This document shows positions 1 to 4,974 of a stretch of DNA of 5,763 nucleotides, piece after piece. The notes beneath the pieces were generated by a model. That model worked only from the letters and a program-made list of their open reading frames with translations. It made no database searches and was not told the origin of the DNA. The stretch is taken from NCBI GenBank assembly GCA_947594335.1, contig CANQEC010000168.1:1-5763 (forward strand), in the 5' to 3' direction. Both the position numbers and the translations under genes were made by a program. Within the stretch, counting starts at the first letter, position 1. Each line of letters starts with the position of its first letter. Source of the DNA: an uncultured Lachnospiraceae bacterium (lineage in GTDB: Bacteria; Bacillota; Clostridia; Lachnospirales; Lachnospiraceae).

Positions 1-555
1 CGCGCCAAGCATCATTGCCGCCGCGAAGCCTCTGCCGTCTCCGATTCCGCCTGCCGCGACCACCGGGATGCTGACCGCGTCCGCGACCTGGGGAACGAGC
101 GCCATCGTCGTCGTCTCCCCGATATGGCCGCCGGACTCGCAGCCCTCCGCGATCACCGCGTCCGCGCCGCCGCGCTGCATCATCCTGGCGAGAGCAACCG
201 ACGCCACCACCGGGATGACTTTGATCCCCGCTTCCTTCCACTGCTGCATATAAGGACCTGGATTTCCAGCCCCCGTCGTGACGACCGGAACTTTCTCCTC
301 CACAACCAGGCGCGCAATATCCCCGGCGTAAGGACTCAGCAGCATGATATTCACGCCAAACGGCCGGTCCGTCAGCTCCCTTGTCTTTCGGATCTCTTCT
401 TTTACATACTCATAAGGCGCATTCGCCGCCGCGATGATCCCTAATCCGCCCGCGTTTGAGACGGCGGATGCAAGGGAATGTTCCGCCACCCAGGCCATGC
501 CTCCCTGCATAATGGGATAACGAATGCCGAGAAGCTCTGTCAAAGCCGTCTTCAT
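1..555 (-). CDS. fabK: Enoyl-[acyl-carrier-protein] reductase II (FabK), N-terminal part
   Basis: FabK is an FMN-dependent, NAD(P)H-using cytosolic enzyme that reduces enoyl-ACP in the last step of each fatty-acid elongation cycle; it replaces triclosan-sensitive FabI in many Firmicutes. The visible 185 residues match the family's N-terminal TIM-barrel half: MQGGMAWVA (16-24), AGGLGII (35-41), FGVNIMLLSP (66-75), VVTTGAGNP (91-99), AEGCESGGHIG (136-146, His144 being the conserved active-site histidine of the FabK/nitronate monooxygenase family) and the phosphate-binding AAGGIGDG (168-174). The family is usually about 310-320 aa, so roughly 130 residues lie beyond position 1. The ATG overlaps the acpP stop by one base (TGATG), and an AAAGGA site sits 11 nt upstream inside acpP, suggesting translational coupling. 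The superfamily also contains nitronate monooxygenase; the acpP neighbour and the close FabK-like motifs favour FabK. Confidence 0.93.
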   Translation of the reverse strand, partial: MKTALTELLGIRYPIMQGGMAWVAEHSLASAVSNAGGLGIIAAANAPYEYVKEEIRKTRELTDRPFGVNIMLLSPYAGDIARLVVEEKVPVVTTGAGNPGPYMQQWKEAGIKVIPVVASVALARMMQRGGADAVIAEGCESGGHIGETTTMALVPQVADAVSIPVVAAGGIGDGRGFAAAMMLGA

Positions 556-788
556 CACTCTTCGATTCCTTTCTCTTTCAGATAATCCACGACGGCCTGC
601 ACAGTCGTAAGCTTTTCCAGATCCTCGTTCGGAATCTCCGTATCGTATTCTTCTTCAAGAGCCATGACCAGCTCAAACAGATCAAGGGAATCCGCATTCA
701 GATCGGCCTTGAAATCCGACTCAGGTTTGATATCCGCCTCATCAATATGTAACTGTTCCGCAGTGATTGAAATTAATTTTTCCAACAT
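555..788 (-). CDS. acpP: Acyl carrier protein
   Basis: This is the small acidic cytosolic carrier that holds growing acyl chains on a 4'-phosphopantetheine arm during type II fatty-acid synthesis. The protein is 77 aa, the normal length. It shows the four-helix ACP pattern, with the modification site Ser34 in the motif ADSLDLFELVMALEEEY (32-48). The family usually has a valine where this protein has Phe38, which is a mild variation. An AAAGGAG Shine-Dalgarno at 797-803 lies 8 nt before the ATG and fixes the start. It is the first gene of its operon here, directly after the terminator of the sugar operon, and overlaps fabK by one base. AcpP first and fabK second is a common order in Clostridia fatty-acid clusters, so this is probably the housekeeping ACP and not a polyketide or lipoteichoic-acid carrier. 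Confidence 0.96.
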   Translation of the reverse strand: MLEKLISITAEQLHIDEADIKPESDFKADLNADSLDLFELVMALEEEYDTEIPNEDLEKLTTVQAVVDYLKEKGIEE

Positions 789-831
789 GATAACTTCTCC
801 TTTGCTGTGACTTTTGCTTTCCTTTCAATTA

Positions 832-898
832 CTTATACACGCGCGGCGGGAAAATCTTGCAGTTTATTTGTTAATAAAATTAACTTTCTTATTCGCAA
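832..898 (-). promoter_or_regulatory. Candidate promoter region for acpP-fabK
   Basis: Two weak sigma-A-like candidates can be seen reading toward acpP. The distal one has TTGCGA (893-898) and TATTAA (871-876) with a 16-bp spacer; its -35 abuts the U-tract of the upstream terminator and its -10 lies inside the inverted repeat at 870-884. The proximal one is TATAAG at 832-837, preceded directly by GTG, with only poor -35 matches upstream. A promoter is expected here because a terminator precedes acpP and the operon needs its own start. Which element is used cannot be settled by eye. Confidence 0.4.
870..884. promoter_or_regulatory. Perfect inverted repeat, possible operator of the fatty-acid operon
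   Basis: The sequence GTTAATAAAATTAAC has perfect 6-bp arms (GTTAAT/ATTAAC) around a 3-bp centre. It lies in the acpP leader and overlaps one candidate -10 element, a position typical of a repressor site. It does not resemble the FapR operator (ATTAGTACC-type) and is not a clear FabT box. The function is therefore inferred from position and symmetry only, and a chance AT-rich palindrome remains possible. Confidence 0.35.
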
Positions 899-928
899 AA
901 ATAGAGGGCATCATCCGATGCCCTTTAT
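897..928 (-). terminator. Rho-independent terminator of the sugar-uptake operon
   Basis: On the minus strand the hairpin has a perfect 7-bp stem, GGGCATC (917-923) and GATGCCC (906-912), with a 4-nt loop. It extends by about four further A-U pairs past one mismatch and is followed by TCTATTTTT (905-897). It lies about 80 nt after the kinase stop and just before the acpP leader, so it separates the two operons. The T-run on the opposite strand is short (TTTA), so termination should mainly act in the direction of the genes. Confidence 0.85.
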
Positions 929-1003
929 CCCGCGCAGAAAATTCTCTGTCGATCATTTCTGCCGTAATATTTACTTTTTCTTTATAATGCTTCCGCTCAT
1001 ACC

Positions 1004-2518
1004 TCAGTTCGGAAAATACTTCCATGCGCCTGCCAGTCCGTCGATCACCGCGCGGTATGTCTCATATTTTTTCTCGTAGATCTCTTTATACTCCGGCCGC
1101 GGCATGACTGTCCTGCTGATCTTCACCGTGCGGCTGACCGCATCCTGATAATCCCTGTAAATGCCTGCCGCAATTCCGGCCGCCATCGCGGCTCCCTGGG
1201 CGCCAAGCTCTTTGTCCGCGACCACGTCCACCGGTATCTGAAGCGCGTCGGCAAATATCTGCACCCAGACGTCCGAGTTTGCGGCTCCTCCGGACAGGCG
1301 GATGCTTCCGGGCGCCTCCCGGTTCAGCAACAGCTTCTTTACATGGGTCAGATGAGAGAATACTACCCCTTCATAGACGGCGCGCAGCATATGCTTCTTT
1401 GTGTGATAGGCGGTCAGCCCGACAAACGTTCCCTTCGCCAGCGCATCCTCATTGGAACCGTTGAGGAACGGCAGGAATATGACGCTGCAGTCCTGCGGCT
1501 CGATCGAGCTGACCCAGGCATTCGCCGTCTTGTACACGGAACCGCCGGCCTCCTTTGCCTCCTTCTGTTCAAAGCTCATCAGATTCCGGATGAACCACTC
1601 CATATTTCCGGCCGACGTCGGACTGCTCTCCTCGATCAGGAAATATCCCGGAATACAGAACATGGAATTCAGCGCGACCGTGCCGTTCGTGACCGGCGTC
1701 TTCCGGATGAACTCATTGATACTCCAGGTGCCGGCGATCATGCACATCTGTTCTTCATCGCACAGGCCCGAAGCAATTCCGCAGGCGTCCACGTCAAACA
1801 TACCCGCCGCGACGGGCGTGCCTTCCGCAAGCAGCGTCTTCTCGCTGGCTTCTTTCGTCACATGGCCGCACAGCTCGGAAGAATAGCGGAGCGGAGGAAG
1901 CTTTTCATAGCAGTCTTCCAGTCCGTACAGCTTCATCAGTTCTCTGTCGTGCTGCTTTGTCAGCATATTTACAAGGCCGCCTCCGGAACAGTCCGTATAT
2001 TCACTGTGCGCTTCCCCGGTAAGACGGTAGCGGATGTAGTCCTTTACGGCAAAGATATATTTTGTCCGTTCCAGTACTTCCGGCTGATTCTCCTTAAACC
2101 AGGCAAGCAGGCTCACCGGCTGTACGGCCAGAATATCCTGAAGCGTTTTTTCGTATGTCTTCTGAATTGTGCCGTCCCGGTGCCACCGTTCCGCCTGCGC
2201 CCATGCCCTCGTATCTGTGGACATGATCCCGTTGTAAGAGGGCTTTCCGTCATATCCGATCATATAGAGGCCCTTGCCGGCGCCGGAGAAGGACACGCCC
2301 GCGATGTCCGCCGGATTGATCCCGCTTTTTTCGATCGCTTCGCGGACAGCCTGCGCGTTAACCTCCCAGAGCTCCTCCAGATCCTTTTCCGTGTAGCCGG
2401 GCTTTGGAGTCAGCGTGACCGTAGGAACGCTCGCGACAGAAACCTGCACCCCGTCTTCATCGAAAATGGCCGCTTTCGAGAAAGTACCCCCGTTGTCGAT
2501 TCCCATTAAATATCTCAT
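1004..2518 (-). CDS. FGGY-family carbohydrate kinase, LyxK (L-xylulose/3-keto-L-gulonate kinase)-like
   Basis: This cytosolic kinase uses ATP to phosphorylate a ketose or polyol, most likely the solute imported by the adjacent ABC system. It is 504 aa, normal for FGGY kinases. The N-terminal domain begins with the phosphate-binding GIDNGGTFSK (6-15). GKGL (81-84), PVSLLAWFKE (134-143) and KDYIRYRLTG (159-168) follow. The catalytic aspartate should be Asp242 in GMFDVDACG (239-247). The C-terminal domain has GTW (263-265), EESSPTSAGNMEWF (296-309), FLPFLNGSN (348-356), YEGVVFSHLTH (382-392) and the adenosine motif SGGAANSDVW (409-418). From memory the motif series GKGL, PVSLL.WLKE, SPTS.GN.EWF and FLPFL.GSN matches E. 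coli LyxK more closely than XylB, GlpK or AraB, so L-xylulose-type substrates are the first guess; D-xylulose or a polyol is not excluded. GGAGG at 2526-2530, 7 nt upstream, supports the ATG. It is the last gene of its operon. Confidence 0.9.
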   Translation of the reverse strand: MRYLMGIDNGGTFSKAAIFDEDGVQVSVASVPTVTLTPKPGYTEKDLEELWEVNAQAVREAIEKSGINPADIAGVSFSGAGKGLYMIGYDGKPSYNGIMSTDTRAWAQAERWHRDGTIQKTYEKTLQDILAVQPVSLLAWFKENQPEVLERTKYIFAVKDYIRYRLTGEAHSEYTDCSGGGLVNMLTKQHDRELMKLYGLEDCYEKLPPLRYSSELCGHVTKEASEKTLLAEGTPVAAGMFDVDACGIASGLCDEEQMCMIAGTWSINEFIRKTPVTNGTVALNSMFCIPGYFLIEESSPTSAGNMEWFIRNLMSFEQKEAKEAGGSVYKTANAWVSSIEPQDCSVIFLPFLNGSNEDALAKGTFVGLTAYHTKKHMLRAVYEGVVFSHLTHVKKLLLNREAPGSIRLSGGAANSDVWVQIFADALQIPVDVVADKELGAQGAAMAAGIAAGIYRDYQDAVSRTVKISRTVMPRPEYKEIYEKKYETYRAVIDGLAGAWKYFPN

Positions 2519-2541
2519 AATCCCGCCTCCCGTTATGCCGT

Positions 2542-2652
2542 TTACCGGAACAGTTCAAGGATGATTGCCAGAATATTCCATACCGATCCCAGAATCTGCC
2601 ATGCAAGCACCAGAAGCAGTATAACAGAAAGCACTGTAGCAAACATTGTCAT
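2542..2652 (-). CDS. Small hydrophobic membrane protein (36 aa) in the transporter-kinase operon
   Basis: I do not recognise a family. The product has 36 residues: MTMFATVLSVILLLVLAW is followed by QILGSVWNILAIILELFR. Nearly all of residues 4-32 are hydrophobic and the end is charged (Glu33, Arg36), so it should be one long membrane helix, or one helix plus an amphipathic segment. Polar residues Gln19, Ser23 and Asn26 and two tryptophans (18, 25) fall on the second half. A Shine-Dalgarno-like AAAGGGTGA (2658-2666) precedes the ATG, with 8 nt between its GGG and the start codon. The gene begins 24 nt after the upstream ATPase stop and ends 23 nt before the kinase ATG, filling the space exactly as an operon gene would. 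By analogy with small transporter-associated proteins such as KdpF it might stabilise or modulate the ABC transporter; this is inference only. A chance ORF in spacer DNA is possible but less likely. Confidence 0.72.
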   Translation of the reverse strand: MTMFATVLSVILLLVLAWQILGSVWNILAIILELFR

Positions 2653-2676
2653 ACTCGTCACCCTTTCTTTGTCATA

Positions 2677-3804
2677 TCACGGTTTTTCCCGTATACGTTC
2701 TCCTGTTTCAATGTCAAACAGATGCGTTTTTTCCTCGCGGACCTCCAGCTTGATGATATCTCCTCTGCGGTACCGTTTCTCATCCTCCGTGATCAGCATC
2801 AGCAGCATATCTCCGACATGGATGCCGATACGTCTCTCATCGCCAAGGTTCTCAAAAGTAGCGATCTCCTCAGGAGTTCCCTTGGAATCGGGGCCTCCGA
2901 TCAGCACGTCCATCGGACGCACGCCCATCTTGCATTTGAATCCGTCGCTGACCACACTATAGTAGCGGGACGGAACCGCGATCTTCAGATTGCTGTCCGG
3001 GAATGTGAAGAAAAAGGTCCCGTCCGACTTGATGATCGTCGTCTCAAGAATATTCATCGGCGGCTCTCCGATGAAGGAAGCTACGAACTCATTGACCGGA
3101 TCGTCGTACACTTCGGAAGGCGTTCCAAACTGCTGCAGTACTCCGAAATTGATGATCGCGATCTTGTCCGCCAGAGACATGGCCTCCAGCTGATCATGCG
3201 TTACATACACGGTCGTGCACTGAATCTTGTGGATCAGTCTCTTGATCTCGATCCTCATCAGCTGTCTGGCTTTGCCGTCCAGGTGGGACAGAGGCTCGTC
3301 CATCAAAAGCAGCTCCGGCTCCCTGATGATCGCGCGCGCGATATTGACACGCTGTTTCTGGCCGCCCGACAGCTTGACCGGCATCTTGTCCAGAATGTCG
3401 TCAATCTGCATCAAAGGCGCTATCTCGCGGACTCTCCGGTCGATCTCCGCCTTATCCACCCCTTTTGCGCGCAGATTAAACGCGACATTTCCGTAGACGT
3501 CAAGAGGCGGGTACATCGCATAGTCCTCAAATGCCAGACCGATATTTCTGTCCTTTGGATGCAGGTTATTCGCAAGTCTGTCGCCGATGTATATTTCTCC
3601 CTGTGTGATATCTTCCAGTCCGGCAACCATACGCAGCGTCGTGGTCTTTCCGCAGCCGGACGGTCCAAGCAGGGCGACAAACTCACCTTCCCCACATTCA
3701 AGATTCAGGTCGTTCACCGCAAAAGGATTTAACTGTTTTGATTTCTTCTTTTTGCCGGAATTTTCATATCTCTTATAAACGTGCTTCAGTGTAAGACCTG
3801 CCAT
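2677..3804 (-). CDS. CUT1-type sugar ABC transporter ATP-binding protein (MalK/UgpC-like), second of a pair
   Basis: This is an ATPase subunit on the cytosolic face of a carbohydrate importer. It has 375 aa, the usual MalK size, with an N-terminal nucleotide-binding domain and a C-terminal TOBE-type regulatory domain (about 240-375, ending near HLFDIETGERI). Motifs: Walker A GPSGCGKT (47-54), signature LSGGQKQR (145-152), Walker B LLLMDEP (165-171, catalytic Glu170), D-loop SHLD (173-176) and switch His203. The Q-loop position is Glu93 (FEDYAMYPP) where MalK has Gln, and the following YPH is YPP. A Lys-rich insert (about residues 15-27, GKKKKSK) lies in the first beta-hairpin, where MalK is shorter. 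I place the start at the ATG at 3804, sharing one base with the preceding stop (TGATG), because GGAGG at 3812-3816 is 7 nt away; a GTG one codon earlier is only 4 nt from it. It probably pairs as a heterodimer with the next ATPase. Confidence 0.93.
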   Translation of the reverse strand: MAGLTLKHVYKRYENSGKKKKSKQLNPFAVNDLNLECGEGEFVALLGPSGCGKTTTLRMVAGLEDITQGEIYIGDRLANNLHPKDRNIGLAFEDYAMYPPLDVYGNVAFNLRAKGVDKAEIDRRVREIAPLMQIDDILDKMPVKLSGGQKQRVNIARAIIREPELLLMDEPLSHLDGKARQLMRIEIKRLIHKIQCTTVYVTHDQLEAMSLADKIAIINFGVLQQFGTPSEVYDDPVNEFVASFIGEPPMNILETTIIKSDGTFFFTFPDSNLKIAVPSRYYSVVSDGFKCKMGVRPMDVLIGGPDSKGTPEEIATFENLGDERRIGIHVGDMLLMLITEDEKRYRRGDIIKLEVREEKTHLFDIETGERIREKP

Positions 3805-4967
3805 CACTTCACCTCCTGCTCTGCCACGAAAGCTCTGATCGCTTCCTCATTGTATCTGCAGAAATATTCTTTTGTCTGCGGATCAAAGAACATGGAATGA
3901 TCGACTGTCAGTTTCACATAAATTTCCTGATCAATCTTTATTCTCAGACCGTTTGGCGCGATCATGCGAAGCTGATAGTCTCCGCAGTCCGCGGTGATTA
4001 CGGATTTGTTTCCGATGCTCTCGTAGTTGTAAACCACAGATTTAAAGTATCCTTCCTCCGGCGTAAAGGAATATTTGATATGCTGCGGACGCAGTCCCAT
4101 ATCCGCCTGCCGGAATCCTGCCTGTCTGATCTTTTCAAACAGATTTTTATCCTGCGGCATTGGAACGGCAATCTCCCCGTCCTTTATCCTGAAGCGGAAT
4201 TCATACGAATCCCCGGACTCTGAAATGACGCCCGGAATGATATTAATCTGCGGATCACCCATAAGCTGAGCGACAAACTCATTGCAGGGCAGATCATAGA
4301 TCTCATCGCCTGTGCCGATCTGAACGATCTCTCCTTTATTTAAAATGGCGATCCTGTCTCCCAGCGCCATCGCCTCCATAAAATCATGCGTCACATAGAT
4401 ACAGGTGGATCCAAGATTCGCCTGCATCTCTTTCAGCTCTGTACGCATGGCGTTGCGAAGCTTCGCGTCCAGATGTGCCAGCGGCTCGTCCATCAGAAAC
4501 ACGTTCGGAGTGCGGACCAGCGCGCGTCCCATCGCCACACGCTGCTTCTGCCCGTTGGAGAGCTGGCTGGGAAGTCTCTCCAGAAGATTTTCCATCTTCA
4601 TCATTTTAGCGGCCTTCTGCACTCTTTCTTTTATCGTCGCCTCGTCTTCCCTGTAAAGCTTGCTTCTGAGCGCCGCGGCCATGTTGTCATAAACCGTCAT
4701 ATGCGGATACAGCGCATAATTTTCAAAGACCATCGCCACATTGCGGTGTGCCGGATCGGTCAGATTGACGATCTCGTCATTAAATTTCACGACCCCTTCT
4801 TCCGGCATGCATATACCGGCGACACAGTTCAGGATCGTCGTCTTGCCCGCGCCCGCGGGGCCGAACAGAACAAAAAATTCCTTATCCCTGACATCCAGGG
4901 AGATGCCGTTTAAGGCCTGCACTTTTCCAAATGATTTCTTTATATTTTCCAGTCGTATTCTAGCCAT
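3804..4967 (-). CDS. CUT1-type sugar ABC transporter ATP-binding protein (MalK/UgpC-like), first of a pair
   Basis: This is the second, distinct ATPase subunit of the same importer, 387 aa. The nucleotide-binding domain shows Walker A GPAGAGKT (36-43), Walker B FLMDEP (157-162, catalytic Glu161), D-loop AHLD (164-167) and switch His194 in YVTHDFMEAM. The C-terminal TOBE region (about 235-387) includes MGLRPQHIKY and ends near the family's usual FFDPQTKEYF. Two key positions differ from canonical MalK: the Q-loop residue is Glu82 (MVFENYALYPHMTVYDN) and the signature reads LSNGQKQR (136-143), with Asn138 for Gly. All catalytic residues needed for hydrolysis remain, so the protein is probably active. 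It begins 7 nt after the permease stop. An AAAGGA formed by the permease's last codons lies about 10 nt before the ATG. Two non-identical ATPases in tandem occur in some CUT1 importers, such as glycerol and polyol systems. Confidence 0.93.
   Translation of the reverse strand: MARIRLENIKKSFGKVQALNGISLDVRDKEFFVLFGPAGAGKTTILNCVAGICMPEEGVVKFNDEIVNLTDPAHRNVAMVFENYALYPHMTVYDNMAAALRSKLYREDEATIKERVQKAAKMMKMENLLERLPSQLSNGQKQRVAMGRALVRTPNVFLMDEPLAHLDAKLRNAMRTELKEMQANLGSTCIYVTHDFMEAMALGDRIAILNKGEIVQIGTGDEIYDLPCNEFVAQLMGDPQINIIPGVISESGDSYEFRFRIKDGEIAVPMPQDKNLFEKIRQAGFRQADMGLRPQHIKYSFTPEEGYFKSVVYNYESIGNKSVITADCGDYQLRMIAPNGLRIKIDQEIYVKLTVDHSMFFDPQTKEYFCRYNEEAIRAFVAEQEVK
3812..3816 (-). promoter_or_regulatory. 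Ribosome binding site deciding the start of the second ATPase
   Basis: GGAGG on the minus strand lies within the last codons of the upstream ATPase gene. It is 7 nt from the ATG at 3804 and only 4 nt from the alternative GTG at 3807, so it favours the ATG and the one-base TGATG overlap. Confidence 0.75.
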
Positions 4968-4974
4968 ATCTCAC

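Noticed and set aside
935..948. Near-palindrome CAGAAAATTCTCTG after the kinase gene
   Set aside because: It has no loop or T-tract of its own, contains one G-T pair, and sits between the stop codon and a much better terminator, so it is probably chance.
884..976. 30-codon minus-strand frame (MIDREFSARDKG...) running through the terminator
   Set aside because: It spans the terminator hairpin, lacks a Shine-Dalgarno, and has no recognisable composition.
807..1079. 90-codon plus-strand frame across the intergenic region
   Set aside because: It crosses the terminator, acpP leader and kinase end, has no ribosome binding site, and its translation is low-complexity Phe/Ile-rich from AT-rich spacer DNA.
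1343..2509. 388-codon open frame on the plus strand opposite the kinase
   Set aside because: The minus-strand frame encodes an intact FGGY kinase with all motifs. The antisense product is rich in Arg and His with no recognisable domain, as expected from the complement of biased codons.
2457..2642. 61-codon minus-strand frame starting at TTG and overlapping the kinase start
   Set aside because: It is in a different frame from both the 36-aa membrane protein and the kinase, lacks a ribosome binding site, and gives a Cys/Trp/Arg-rich translation typical of noncoding frames.
2722..3732. 336-codon plus-strand frame opposite the second ATPase
   Set aside because: It is the antisense shadow of a clear ABC ATPase gene, with no Shine-Dalgarno and no recognisable protein features.
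3805..3807. GTG as start codon of the second ATPase
   Set aside because: It is only 4 nt from GGAGG, whereas the next codon is an ATG at 7 nt that overlaps the upstream stop by one base; the ATG is the better start.
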